Positions 1 through 8,609 of a stretch of DNA of 64,000 bases are shown here, piece by piece. Both the position numbers and the translations under genes were made by a program. The stretch spans positions 3,700,001-3,764,000 of the forward strand of contig NZ_CP064942.1 of assembly GCF_015679265.1 (NCBI RefSeq), written 5' to 3'. Each line of letters begins with the position of its first letter. The stretch's first letter is position 1. The notes below the pieces were generated by a model that did not search any database, was not told the DNA's origin, and saw nothing but the letters and a program-made list of their open reading frames with translations. This stretch comes from Pontivivens ytuae (GTDB taxonomy: Bacteria > Pseudomonadota > Alphaproteobacteria > Rhodobacterales > Rhodobacteraceae).

Positions 1-1137
1 CGCGACGAGTACTGGCGCTTCACCAACCCCGCGAAGCTGGTGGCCGACACGGCGCGCGCCGGCGTGATGGAGGCCGACCCGGTCTTCGAGGGCATCGACG
101 CGCTAGTCCTCACCTTCGTCGACGGTGTCTTCGACCCGGCGCACTCCGACGCGCTGGAGGGTGAGAACCTGGAGATCCAGCCGCTGACCGAGGCGCTGGA
201 GAGCGACATCCACTGGGCCGGCGAGCTTTTCGGCAAGCTGGAAGAGCGCGGCCAGACCCCGGTGCCGCGCGAGCTTGCGACGCTCAACACGGCCGTCGCC
301 TCCGAGGGCATGGTCATCCGCGCCACCGGCAATGTCGCGCGCCCCGTCCGCTTCAACTACATCCACAGCGATGAGAGTTCGGACGCCGTCCTGCACAACC
401 TCGTCCGCGTCGATGCAGGCGCGGAGCTGACGGTGCTGGAGAACGGCCCGGCCGCTGCCCGCTTCAACAAGATGTTCGAGATCGACATCGCCGAGGGCGG
501 CGCGCTGCATCACGTGCGCGCGCAAGGTAGAGACCACGAGCGGCAGGCGTTTACCGCGATGTTCACCCGGCTGGCGGCGGAAGCGACCTACAAGTCCTTC
601 ACCCTCACCGTGAACGGCGTGCTCACCCGCAACGAGCAGGTGGTTGAGTTCACCGGCGACGACGCTGTTGCGCATGTGGCCGGTGCCTCCATCGGCGAGG
701 GCGATTTCCACCACGACGACACCGTCTTCGTCACCCATGACGGGGTGAACTGCGAAAGCCGCCAGGTTTTTAAGAAGGTGCTGAAATCGGGTGCCACCGG
801 CGTCTTCCAGGGCAAGATCCTCGTGAAGGAAGGCGCGCAGAAGACCGATGGCTACCAGATCAGCCAGGGCCTGCTGCTCGACGATGACAGCCAGTTCCTC
901 GCCAAGCCCGAACTGGAGATCTACGCCGACGACGTCGCGTGCTCCCACGGCTCGACCTGTGGCGGGCTCGATGAGACCGGGCTCTTCTACCTGCTCTCCC
1001 GCGGCGTGCCGCGGAAGGACGCGACCAACATGCTGGTCATCGCCTTCCTCGACGAAGCGGTGCAGGAGATCGAGGACGAGGCGCTGGCCGAGACGATCCG
1101 CGAGCGCATCGGCGGCTGGCTGGCGCGCCGTGGCTGA
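1..1137 (+). CDS. sufD: Fe-S cluster assembly protein SufD (5' truncated by window edge)
   Basis: Scaffold subunit of the cytosolic SufBCD complex, which assembles Fe-S clusters from sulfur supplied by SufS. The reading frame is already open at base 1 (RDEYWRFTNP...), so the true start lies outside the window; 378 residues are visible against about 425 usual for the family. The C-terminal SufB/SufD core is intact, with the conserved ACSHGSTCGGLDE stretch (its His is the SufD residue implicated in cluster assembly) followed by FYLLSRGV. The stop overlaps the GTG start of the next gene, so the two are translationally linked. sufS lies three genes downstream in the same direction. The family call is firm; only the N-terminus is unseen. 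Confidence 0.95.
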   Translation, partial: RDEYWRFTNPAKLVADTARAGVMEADPVFEGIDALVLTFVDGVFDPAHSDALEGENLEIQPLTEALESDIHWAGELFGKLEERGQTPVPRELATLNTAVASEGMVIRATGNVARPVRFNYIHSDESSDAVLHNLVRVDAGAELTVLENGPAAARFNKMFEIDIAEGGALHHVRAQGRDHERQAFTAMFTRLAAEATYKSFTLTVNGVLTRNEQVVEFTGDDAVAHVAGASIGEGDFHHDDTVFVTHDGVNCESRQVFKKVLKSGATGVFQGKILVKEGAQKTDGYQISQGLLLDDDSQFLAKPELEIYADDVACSHGSTCGGLDETGLFYLLSRGVPRKDATNMLVIAFLDEAVQEIEDEALAETIRERIGGWLARRG

Positions 1138-1750
1138 GACGGCGCCCACCAGCGTCGCCGGTGAGATCCCGCGCGCCTGGGGCAACCCGCGCGCGGCAAT
1201 GCGGCGGCAGATGAGCATCGGCGATTGGGAGGGCAGGGCGCTCACCTACCTCCTGATCGGCGCGGTGCTCTGGTCGCTCGCCAACCTGCCGGTGGCCAAT
1301 GCGCGGGGCGGCCTGTCCGACGACGCGGCGGGCAACAGCCTTGGCGTGCTCATCGCCGCGCGCGTCTTCCAGATCGCCATCGGTGTTCTGATGACCACGC
1401 TCGTTCTGTTGCTCGTTGCCGCATTCACGCGGCTCGTCGCGCGTCTCTTCGGCGGGCAGGGCAGCTGGTCGAGCGCGCGCCTCGCCCTCGGCTGGTCGTT
1501 CCTCGCTTGCGCGCCGCTGGCCCTGCTCGCGGCCGTCGTCACCGCGGCCGCCCTCGGCATCGGAACACCCTTCCTGACCGAGGCGGCGGGCCTTGCCACG
1601 CTGATGGCACAGCTCGTCCTGCTCTACGTCTGGTCCGCCTCGTTGGCCGAGGCGGAGGGCTTCACCCGCACCTGGCCGGTGGTCCTGACCTTCGCCCTGC
1701 TGGTGGGTGGCGCCTGGATCGGTTTCGGCCTTCTGCTCGCACAGGGTTGA
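1130..1750 (+). CDS. YIP1-family integral membrane protein
   Basis: 206-residue membrane protein of the Yip1 type; exact function unknown. I place the start at the GTG overlapping the sufD stop, because the protein then begins just before the conserved hydrophobic part. About five hydrophobic segments are visible (roughly residues 39-54, 78-99, 119-142, 155-172 and 183-204). A LFGGQGSW motif at about 106-113 recurs almost unchanged in the next gene, so the two are diverged paralogues. The position inside a suf operon is an observation; a role in Fe-S metabolism is only a guess. Confidence 0.8.
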   Translation: MAETAPTSVAGEIPRAWGNPRAAMRRQMSIGDWEGRALTYLLIGAVLWSLANLPVANARGGLSDDAAGNSLGVLIAARVFQIAIGVLMTTLVLLLVAAFTRLVARLFGGQGSWSSARLALGWSFLACAPLALLAAVVTAAALGIGTPFLTEAAGLATLMAQLVLLYVWSASLAEAEGFTRTWPVVLTFALLVGGAWIGFGLLLAQG

Positions 1751-1815
1751 TTACGTGCCCCATTCTCGCCGAAATGTCGTCGCATACCTGAATCGTGGGG
1801 ACGGGGAGCAGGGCT

Positions 1816-2478
1816 TTGTCGGACGATTACTCGAACAGCGTCTCGGACGAATTCGAAGTCACGCACGGACATTTCGAAGAGAAACATGCGAACCTGGCCT
1901 GGCGTGTGCTCGACGCCTGGCGGGACATGGGCACATCGACCCGGCGTCTGATCCGCGAGGATCCGGCCGAGGGGCGGCTGCTCTTCTACGTGCTGATGGC
2001 CGATATCGTGGTCTTCCTGAGCTGGACGCTCAAGACCATCGTCATGCCGATGCCCGACATCCCGGTGCCTGCGGTGACCAGCCTCGTGCTGATCGGCACG
2101 CTGATGATGCGCACGGCGCTGATGTACGTGCTGGCGGCGGGCTGCGGCTTCACGCTGAAGCTCTTCGGCGGCAAGGGAAGCTGGCGCGACACCCGCGCGG
2201 GCGTGTTCTGGGGCGCGCTGGTCGCGGCGCCGTTCAGCCTGCTCGCCTCGCTCATCACGGTTGCACTTGCGATCTGGGGCGTGTCGGGCGGTGGCGAGCC
2301 GTGGTACGTGGTCCCGCTCTACTGGGGCAGCCTCATCCCCTTCGTGTTCTTCATCTCGCATGGACTGGCCGAGGCGCATCAGATGAAGGCGCCGCCGATC
2401 TTCATGGTGATGTCGATCCTCGCCACGCTCGCGGTCTTCATCGGGCTCGCCATCTCGCCGGACCTCTCGGCCTACTGA
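1816..2478 (+). CDS. YIP1-family integral membrane protein, second copy
   Basis: 220-residue membrane protein paralogous to the preceding gene. Both have a hydrophilic N-terminus of about 50 residues, then four to five hydrophobic segments and a shared core motif (LFGGKGSW at about 117-123). The TTG at 1816 is chosen because GGGGAG sits seven bases upstream of it. An in-frame GTG at 1795 would add seven residues but has no recognisable ribosome-binding site. It lies between sufD and sufS in the same orientation, so co-transcription is likely. Function is not known. Confidence 0.78.
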   Translation: MSDDYSNSVSDEFEVTHGHFEEKHANLAWRVLDAWRDMGTSTRRLIREDPAEGRLLFYVLMADIVVFLSWTLKTIVMPMPDIPVPAVTSLVLIGTLMMRTALMYVLAAGCGFTLKLFGGKGSWRDTRAGVFWGALVAAPFSLLASLITVALAIWGVSGGGEPWYVVPLYWGSLIPFVFFISHGLAEAHQMKAPPIFMVMSILATLAVFIGLAISPDLSAY

Positions 2479-2571
2479 GCCCTGCGACCCCGCGCGCCCT
2501 TTCGCAGGGCGCGCATCTCCCTATCTCTGTAGCCCTGACGGCGCGGGACACCCCGCGCGAAGGAGGCTGTC

Positions 2572-3792
2572 ATGTATGACGTGCACGCGGTCCGCCGCGA
2601 CTTTCCGATTCTGAGCCGCGAGGTGAACGGCAAGCCGCTGGTCTACCTCGACAACGGCGCCAGCGCGCAGAAGCCGCAGGCGGTGATCGACGCGGTGTCG
2701 AAGGCGTATGGCCACGAATACGCCAACGTGCATCGCGGCCTCCACACCCTCTCCACCATCGCGACGGAGAACTACGAGGCGGTGCGCGGCAAGATCGCCC
2801 GGTTCCTGAACGCCCCGCGGGAGGAGGAGGTGATCTTCACCACCGGCTCCACCATGGGCTTCAACCTGATCGCCTATGGCTGGGGGATGGAGAACCTCTC
2901 CGAAGGCGACGAGATCATCCTCAGCGTCATGGAGCACCACGCCAATATCGTGCCCTGGCATTTCCTGCGCGAGCGGCGCGGCGTGAAGCTCGTGTGGGTC
3001 GAGCCCGAGGCGGACGGCAGCTTCGATCCCGCCCGCGTGGCCGAGGCGCTGACCGAGCGGACGAAGCTCGTGACGCTCACCCACATGTCCAACGTGCTCG
3101 GCACCGTGGTCGACATCGCCGCGGTGGCGGAGATCCTGAAGCCCCGCGGCATCCCGCTGGCGGTAGACGGCTCGCAGGCCGCCGTGCACATGCCGGTCGA
3201 CATGCAGGCGCTCGGCTGCGACTTCTACTGCATCACGGGCCACAAGCTCTACGGCCCCTCGGCCTCCGGCGCGGTGTGGATCGCGTCCGAGCGGATGGCG
3301 GAGATGGGTCCCTTCATGGGCGGCGGCGACATGATCCGTACGGTCACCCGCGACGAGGTCACCTATAACGACCCGCCCCACAAGTTCGAGGCGGGCACGC
3401 CCGGCATCGTCCAGATGATCGGCCTCGGCGCCGCCCTCGACTACATGCAGGGCCTCGGCATGGAGGCGATCGCCAAGCATGAGGCGGGGCTGCGCGACTA
3501 CGCGCAGGAACGGCTCGCGGGCCTGAACTGGATCAACGTGCAAGGCGAGGCGCCGAGCAAGGGCGCCATCTTCTCCTTCACCATGGCCGGCGGCGCGCAC
3601 CCCCACGACATCTCCACCGTCGTGGACCAGAAGGGCGTTGCCGTGCGCGCCGGTCACCACTGCTGCCAGCCGCTGATGCAGCACATGGGCACGACGGCCA
3701 CCTGCCGCGCCAGCTTCGGCCTCTACAACACAACCCAAGAGGTGGACGTTCTGGTCGACGCCCTGGAGACCTGCCACCGGCTGTTTGGGTGA
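2572..3792 (+). CDS. sufS: Cysteine desulfurase SufS
   Basis: PLP-dependent group II cysteine desulfurase that takes sulfur from cysteine as a persulfide and passes it to the SufBCD scaffold. 406 residues, normal length. The PLP lysine is K225 in TGHKLYGPS, and the persulfide-forming cysteine is C364 in RAGHHCCQPLM; a second Cys follows it directly. The ATG is preceded by a strong GAAGGAGG site. It follows sufD and two membrane genes on the same strand and is probably the last gene of the operon, since the next 330 bases are repeats. Confidence 0.96.
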   Translation: MYDVHAVRRDFPILSREVNGKPLVYLDNGASAQKPQAVIDAVSKAYGHEYANVHRGLHTLSTIATENYEAVRGKIARFLNAPREEEVIFTTGSTMGFNLIAYGWGMENLSEGDEIILSVMEHHANIVPWHFLRERRGVKLVWVEPEADGSFDPARVAEALTERTKLVTLTHMSNVLGTVVDIAAVAEILKPRGIPLAVDGSQAAVHMPVDMQALGCDFYCITGHKLYGPSASGAVWIASERMAEMGPFMGGGDMIRTVTRDEVTYNDPPHKFEAGTPGIVQMIGLGAALDYMQGLGMEAIAKHEAGLRDYAQERLAGLNWINVQGEAPSKGAIFSFTMAGGAHPHDISTVVDQKGVAVRAGHHCCQPLMQHMGTTATCRASFGLYNTTQEVDVLVDALETCHRLFG

Positions 3793-3796
3793 GGCG

Positions 3797-3923
3797 CGCC
3801 CGGAAAACGCTCCTGTGGAGCGTTTTCAGCGCCGAACGGGCGGAGCCCCGGGGGAGCGGCGTCCCGGAAACGCTCCAGTGGAGCGTTTTCAGCGCCGAAC
3901 GGGCGGAGCCCCGGACCGAGCGG
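3797..3923. repeat. Two tandem ~62-bp repeat units, each with a small palindrome
   Basis: Two adjacent near-identical units (about 3797-3858 and 3859-3923). Each contains a perfect palindrome AAACGCTCC-NNN-GGAGCGTTT followed by CAGCGCCGAACGGGCGGAGC. The central three bases differ (TGT versus AGT). A third, diverged copy of the palindrome and its flank lies inverted at about 28399-28433. Being immediately after sufS, the hairpins could end its transcript, but there is no T-run. Confidence 0.75.
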
Positions 3924-3941
3924 CGCCCGTTTTAGCCGACC

Positions 3942-3961
3942 CCGGGGGCGCGGCCCCCGGA
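3942..3961. repeat. G+C-only hairpin
   Basis: CCGGGGGC-GCG-GCCCCCGG, a nearly loopless self-complementary stretch between the tandem repeats and the long palindrome. It could fold very stably in RNA, but there is no T-tract, so a terminator role is only possible. Confidence 0.4.
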
Positions 3962-3966
3962 CCCCC

Positions 3967-4022
3967 GGCGTATTGGGGGAAAGATGAAGGAGCGGCCGTC
4001 TTCATCTTTCCCCCAATACGCC
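3967..4022. repeat. Perfect 23-bp inverted repeat around a 10-base loop
   Basis: The left arm at 3967-3989 (GGCGTATTGGGGGAAAGATG and on to AAG) is the exact reverse complement of 4000-4022. The loop at 3990-3999 contains CGGCCG. It lies about 100 bases upstream of the clpP-like start, followed by CGCCGGAGGC. Single diverged arms of the same motif occur elsewhere in the window (about 19141-19160, 20719-20750, 26067-26090, 30640-30675, 34680-34720), always in non-coding DNA. Here two arms face each other. A transcription-stop or mRNA-end element is one possibility. Confidence 0.8.
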
Positions 4023-4124
4023 CGCCGGAGGCATCCCGCCGCCGCCCGATTTTCTCAAGGGAGCCATTGTGGTTCCCGGCCCCCGATGACTAACTGTCCC
4101 CCGACCAACCGGAAGAGGCACGCC

Positions 4125-4706
4125 ATGAGCGACGACGACAAGACCGACGAGAAGAAATCCGGCGCGGACCCGATGACCGACCGCCTGATGAAGGCGCGCC
4201 AGGTGCTGATCTGCGAGGAGATCAACCAGAAGATGGCGAGCCGCGTCATCAACCACCTGCTCGCCCTCGCGCAGGACAGCGACGAGGACATCACACTCTT
4301 CCTCAACTCCCAGGGCGGGCATGTGGAGGCGGGCGACTCGATCCACGACATCATCAAGTTCATCAAGCCGCGGGTGAAGATCGTCGGCACCGGCTGGGTG
4401 GCGAGTGCCGGCACGCACATCTTCCTCGCCGTGCCGAAGGAGGATCGGGTCTGTCTGCCCAACACCCGCTTCCTGATCCACCAGCCCTCGGGCGGCGTCG
4501 GCGGTCAGGTGACGGACATCGCGATCCAGGCCGAGCAGATCGAGATCATGCGCAAACGCCTCGCCAAGACCATCTCCGACGCGACCGGCCAGCCGGTCGA
4601 GAAGGTGCTCGAGGACATCGACCGCGACCGCTGGATGACCACGGACGAGGCGAAGGAGTACGGCATCCTCGACCGCGTCATCGTCACCGTGGACGAGCTG
4701 GGCTGA
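4125..4706 (+). CDS. ATP-dependent Clp protease proteolytic subunit (ClpP-like paralogue)
   Basis: 193-residue serine peptidase of the ClpP fold, which forms a barrel that degrades proteins fed by a Clp ATPase. The catalytic triad appears as S94 (WVASAGTH), H119 (FLIHQP) and D168 (DRDRW). The active-site environment differs from housekeeping ClpP, which usually has AASMGA around the Ser and a clpX gene next door. Neither is seen here, so this is more likely a ClpP2-type paralogue. The ATG at 4125 begins MSDDDK; an upstream in-frame extension would run through the inverted repeat and is rejected. A terminator follows directly. Confidence 0.88.
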   Translation: MSDDDKTDEKKSGADPMTDRLMKARQVLICEEINQKMASRVINHLLALAQDSDEDITLFLNSQGGHVEAGDSIHDIIKFIKPRVKIVGTGWVASAGTHIFLAVPKEDRVCLPNTRFLIHQPSGGVGGQVTDIAIQAEQIEIMRKRLAKTISDATGQPVEKVLEDIDRDRWMTTDEAKEYGILDRVIVTVDELG

Positions 4707-4713
4707 GGCATCG

Positions 4714-4743
4714 GAAGGGACCCTCTGGTAGGGTCCCTTCTTC
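4714..4743 (+). terminator. Rho-independent-type terminator after clpP-like gene
   Basis: Perfect 11-bp stem GAAGGGACCCT (4714-4724), five-base loop CTGGT, then AGGGTCCCTTC (4730-4740) and TTC. It starts eight bases after the stop codon. The T-tract is short. Confidence 0.75.
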
Positions 4744-4764
4744 GCATGGGCGCGGGAGGACGGG

Positions 4765-5067
4765 GTGAGCGAGCGGCGTCCCGAGATATCCCGGCCTCTG
4801 AGAGCCTTCCTCGCGCTCCATCTGCTCTATCGCCGACAGGATCGAAAGCTCGCGTCGCGTCCCAGGCTTCGGCCGATCGCGGTGGTGATGCATTTCTGCG
4901 GATTGCCGCTGGTTCTGGTGCTGTTGTGGCTGCCGATCGCCTCGCAGCTCACGGACGCACCGGCACTAGCCATCGTCATCTTTGCACCAGCGATCGCGGT
5001 CCTCGCATATCATGCGGTCGCAGCGATCGTTCTGAGCCTTCTGCGCAGGAAGACCGCGCGCGGGTGA
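4765..5067 (+). CDS. Small membrane protein, unknown
   Basis: 100-residue protein with a GTG start and a GGAGG site a few bases upstream. A basic N-terminal third (many Arg/Lys) is followed by two hydrophobic segments at about 40-62 and 66-92 and a basic tail RRKTARG. I do not recognise the family. It stands between the clpP terminator and a convergent gene with only seven bases between the two stops, so it is probably monocistronic. Confidence 0.6.
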   Translation: MSERRPEISRPLRAFLALHLLYRRQDRKLASRPRLRPIAVVMHFCGLPLVLVLLWLPIASQLTDAPALAIVIFAPAIAVLAYHAVAAIVLSLLRRKTARG

Positions 5068-5074
5068 GCCTCCC

Positions 5075-7543
5075 TCACTCCCCGCGCGGCACCAGCTCCG
5101 TCACGCCGATCGCATCGGCGCGGGCGCGGTCTTCGCTCAGGCTCATCGGGATGTAGTCGCCGCGCCGCCACAGCACCGACAGATCATCGTAGTGCCGGGA
5201 CAGGAGGTGCCCCGACTGGCCCGTGGAGATGATGTAGCGCGAGCTCTCCGGATCACCGAAATCGACCACCATGCGCAGGCCCGAGGCGTGGACATTCGCG
5301 AACGGGTTCGGCCCGTCGCCCGCCGTCAGCCCGCGCATCAGCGTATTGTCCCCGCCGGAGGTCGGCTGGATGATCGAGGCGATCAGCGAGAGGCCCGGTA
5401 CGCGGCTCAGCACCTCGTGCTCCTGCATCGCCAGATGCGCGTCGCCCCAGCGCCAGCCCTCGACCCGGCTGCCATAGCGCTCCCGCAAGTCCAGGAGCGC
5501 ATCGTCGAGCGACAGGCGCGCCATCTCCAGGCAGGTCTCCACCGGCGCCGATGTCCGTACGTCGCACCAGACGCCCGCGCCGTCGATGTCGCGGAACACC
5601 CGCTCGATGAAGAGCGGCTCCAGCCGGGTGATGCGCTCGGCCATCGGTCCGCCAAGCTCGTCACGGATCAGGCGGTGTTGCAGGTGGCGCATCCAGGCGG
5701 CATAGATCAGCCCCTCGGGCCCGTGCTCGCTCATCTCCCCGTTCCAGTCGGCGAGGCGGTCGAGGGCGACGTTGCGGATGGGGGAGAGGGCATCCTCCGA
5801 CACCGGGTTGCCGGTCCAGAACAGGTCCCGCGCCACGAGGGACAGCAGGATGCGCGCGGTCTGGCTCACCGTGTCGGTCTGCGCCTCGATGAAGCTGTCG
5901 ACGGTGTGGAACTCCCGCTCGGCCAGCAGGCGGCGGGCGCGCTGGATCCGCTGCGTGTCGCCCCAGTCGTGGCTGACATGGTAGGGGAAGTCGCGCACCG
6001 TGACCCGGTTGTTGGTGTTGAGCACGAGGCCGGAGCGGGGATTGTATGTCCCCGGCATCTCCTCGAACGGGACGAGGCCGAGCCAGTCGTTTTCCTCCAC
6101 CCAGCCGGGCACGGGGATCCGGCCCTCACCCTGGTGGGTCTCACGGCGCAGGGGCGCACGGCCGCCGACCTGGATCGCCACCTGCTCCCGGTCAGCCATG
6201 GTGAAGTTCTGGCTGGGCGCGATGAGCCCTTCGAGCGCGCGCCGCCCCTCCTCGACGGAGCGGGCGAAAGGCATCTCGATCAGGCTGTCCATCGAGCGGT
6301 CCGTGGGGTCGAGCGCGGTCCATGCCAGCGCCGCCACATGGCCCGGCGGCGTGATCGCAGCCACGCCGTAGCGGTGCGGCGGGATCACCGGGCCGTGCCG
6401 GGTCCAGCGCAGCGTGACGGTCCGCGCAGGCTCATCTCCCACCCCGATCAGGATGTCGCGCGTGCGGAAGGGCTGCGAGCCATCGGGCGTCAGGTACCGG
6501 TCGGGATCGGCGGGATCGATCCGCTCGATATAGATGTCCTGATCATCCGTTCCCGTGGTCGTCAGCCCCCACGCGAAGTCGTCATTGCGCCCGATGATGA
6601 CGCCCGGCAGCCCCGGGATCGTGCCACCGATCACACCGCCTTGCGGGAACTCCAGCCGCGCCAGCATCCAGATCGAAGGGGCGGACAGCCCCAGATGCGG
6701 GTCCGAGGCCATGAGCGTCGCTCCGGAGGCCGAGCGCGAGCCGTCCACCGCCCAGGCGTTCGAAGCCCCGGCAAAGCCCAAGGGCGCCACCGGGTCCAGC
6801 GGATGGCGCGGCATCTCGGGCAGCGCGGCGAAGTCCATCTCGGGGAACAGCTCCGCAAATTCCGGGCTGCCACCCATCATCGCCACCTCCGGCGCGTCGG
6901 GCATCAGGTCGCGCAGCCGCTCGGGCTGCAGCAGCAGCGAAAGCTCCGCCCGCCGCACCTCCAGCCCTGCGTGACCGGTGAGCTGCAACGCCATGATGCG
7001 GTTCACGGCAATCGAATCCGTCGGGGTCCAGGGTGCTATCGCGCGGGAAAAGATGAAGAATTCCGGCGAGCCGCGCCCCAGCGCCTCGACCTGCACTTCC
7101 GCGAGCCGCGCGTTCACCCCGTCCGCATAGGCGCGCATCGCGGCCTGCGTGCGCTCCGACTGGTTGGGCACCATGGCGCGCGCGACGCCGTAGATGTCGA
7201 GCGCGCGCAACAGGTGGTCGATCTCGAACGTCGCCTCGCCGAAAAGCTCGCTCAGCCGCCCCTGCGCGGTGCGCCGCAGGATGGTCATCTGCCACAGGCG
7301 GTCCTGCGCGTGGGCGTAGCCGAGGCCGAAATAGACGTCCTCCTCCGTCTCGCCGAAGATGTGGGGGACGGCGTGGCGGTCGCGCACGATTTCCACCGGT
7401 GCGGTGATCCCCTCGACCTCCACCCGGCTCTCGTAATCGGGCAGCGATCCGCTGGCGAGATACCAGGCGAGCACCAGCAGACCCGCGGCGAGCAGGCCGA
7501 GGCCCAGCACGATCCGAACCAGCCATCTGAACAGCGTGACCAC
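5075..7543 (-). CDS. Penicillin acylase family protein (Ntn-hydrolase)
   Basis: 822-residue precursor of an N-terminal-nucleophile amidase that hydrolyses acyl-amide bonds such as beta-lactam side chains or acyl-homoserine lactones; the substrate cannot be told from sequence. Residues 7-30 form an uncleaved-type membrane anchor or signal. The alpha subunit region follows, with the typical EIVRDRHAVPHI and FGLGYAHAQDRLWQM motifs. The autocleavage site and catalytic Ser are S261 in GASNAWAVDG, then the large beta subunit. Length fits the family. It is flanked by a convergent small gene and a divergent dehydrogenase, so it probably has its own promoter in 7544-7655. Confidence 0.9.
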   Translation of the reverse strand: MVTLFRWLVRIVLGLGLLAAGLLVLAWYLASGSLPDYESRVEVEGITAPVEIVRDRHAVPHIFGETEEDVYFGLGYAHAQDRLWQMTILRRTAQGRLSELFGEATFEIDHLLRALDIYGVARAMVPNQSERTQAAMRAYADGVNARLAEVQVEALGRGSPEFFIFSRAIAPWTPTDSIAVNRIMALQLTGHAGLEVRRAELSLLLQPERLRDLMPDAPEVAMMGGSPEFAELFPEMDFAALPEMPRHPLDPVAPLGFAGASNAWAVDGSRSASGATLMASDPHLGLSAPSIWMLARLEFPQGGVIGGTIPGLPGVIIGRNDDFAWGLTTTGTDDQDIYIERIDPADPDRYLTPDGSQPFRTRDILIGVGDEPARTVTLRWTRHGPVIPPHRYGVAAITPPGHVAALAWTALDPTDRSMDSLIEMPFARSVEEGRRALEGLIAPSQNFTMADREQVAIQVGGRAPLRRETHQGEGRIPVPGWVEENDWLGLVPFEEMPGTYNPRSGLVLNTNNRVTVRDFPYHVSHDWGDTQRIQRARRLLAEREFHTVDSFIEAQTDTVSQTARILLSLVARDLFWTGNPVSEDALSPIRNVALDRLADWNGEMSEHGPEGLIYAAWMRHLQHRLIRDELGGPMAERITRLEPLFIERVFRDIDGAGVWCDVRTSAPVETCLEMARLSLDDALLDLRERYGSRVEGWRWGDAHLAMQEHEVLSRVPGLSLIASIIQPTSGGDNTLMRGLTAGDGPNPFANVHASGLRMVVDFGDPESSRYIISTGQSGHLLSRHYDDLSVLWRRGDYIPMSLSEDRARADAIGVTELVPRGE

Positions 7544-7655
7544 GCCGGCATCCTCTCATCGGTTTCCGGGATTTCCCAAGCACTACCAGTGCGCTTGACA
7601 GGGTGCAATCGGCCCCCGACGCTGCGCGCGATCAAAGCATAGGGAGGACGCCGAC

Positions 7656-8534
7656 ATGGCGAAATGCGCATTCATCGGGCTGGGCGTGATGGGCTATCCC
7701 ATGGCCGGGCACCTCGCGGCGAAGGGCCACGAGGTCACGGTCTACAACCGCACCGCCGCGAAGGCCGAGGCGTGGGCCAAGGAGCATGGCGGCACGGCTG
7801 CTCCGACGCCTGCCGCGGCCGCGGACGGCGCCGAGTTCGTGTTCGCTTGCGTGGGCAACGACGACGACCTGCGCTCGGTCACGACCGGGCAGGACGGCGC
7901 GTTCGCCGCGGTCGGCACGGACGCCGTCTTCGTCGATCACACCACCGCCTCCGCCGATGTGGCGCGGGAGCTTGCCGCCGCCGCCGGCGAACACGGCTTC
8001 CACTTCATCGACGCGCCGGTCAGCGGCGGGCAGGCGGGGGCCGAGAACGGCGTGCTCACCGTGATGTGCGGCGGCGGGCAGGCGGCCTACGACCGCGCGG
8101 AGCCGGTGATCGCCGCCTTCGCGAAGTCCTGCCGCCTGATGGGTGACAGCGGGGCCGGTCAGATCACCAAGATGGTCAACCAGATCTGCATCGCGGGGCT
8201 GGTGCAGGCGCTCAGCGAGGGGCTGAACTTCGCGCAGAAGGCCGGGCTCGACGGCCACGCGGTCGTTGACGTGATCTCCAAGGGTGCGGCGGGCTCCTGG
8301 CAGATGGAGAACCGCGGGCCGACCATGCTCGACGACAAGTTCGACTTCGGCTTCGCCGTCGACTGGATGCGCAAGGATCTGGGCATTGTGCTGGACGAAG
8401 CGCGCAATATCGGTGCCTCCGTCCCCATAACCGCCACAGTCGATCAGTTCTATCAGGACGTGCAGAACATGGGGGGTGGCAGATGGGACACATCAAGTCT
8501 CATTCGGCGCCTGCGCAGGCTCGACGGCGAATAA
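7656..8534 (+). CDS. NAD(P)-dependent beta-hydroxyacid dehydrogenase (3-hydroxyisobutyrate dehydrogenase family)
   Basis: 292-residue cytosolic oxidoreductase of the 3-hydroxyisobutyrate/tartronate-semialdehyde/GLYR family. It has the Rossmann motif GLGVMGYPMAGH at 8-19, the substrate-binding DAPVSGGQAGAENG at 119-132, and the catalytic lysine K172 in GQITKMVNQ. A mmsB-type valine-degradation role is possible, but no mmsA or acyl-CoA dehydrogenase gene is nearby, so I leave the substrate open. Start ATG follows GGGAGGACGCCGAC. Confidence 0.88.
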   Translation: MAKCAFIGLGVMGYPMAGHLAAKGHEVTVYNRTAAKAEAWAKEHGGTAAPTPAAAADGAEFVFACVGNDDDLRSVTTGQDGAFAAVGTDAVFVDHTTASADVARELAAAAGEHGFHFIDAPVSGGQAGAENGVLTVMCGGGQAAYDRAEPVIAAFAKSCRLMGDSGAGQITKMVNQICIAGLVQALSEGLNFAQKAGLDGHAVVDVISKGAAGSWQMENRGPTMLDDKFDFGFAVDWMRKDLGIVLDEARNIGASVPITATVDQFYQDVQNMGGGRWDTSSLIRRLRRLDGE

Positions 8535-8609
8535 ACCAGTACAGCCCCTTGCGCTCACGACCTCGTGACCCGATATACATAAGTATACCGAACAAGAGGG
8601 AGGTGTCGG

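Larger units (their letters stand above)
3793..4124. other. Gene-free gap made of repeats
   Basis: The 332 bases between sufS and the clpP-like gene hold the two tandem units, the G+C hairpin and the 23-bp inverted repeat. Open frames that cross it have no ribosome-binding site and simply translate the repeats. No convincing promoter for the next gene was found. Confidence 0.7.

Noticed and set aside
3797..3923. Possible CRISPR array
   Set aside because: Only two adjacent units with no spacers and no cas genes in the window.
3785..4093. 102-codon plus-strand frame after sufS
   Set aside because: It only translates the tandem repeats and the inverted repeat.
5192..7642. 816-codon plus-strand open frame
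   Set aside because: Antisense to the penicillin-acylase gene.
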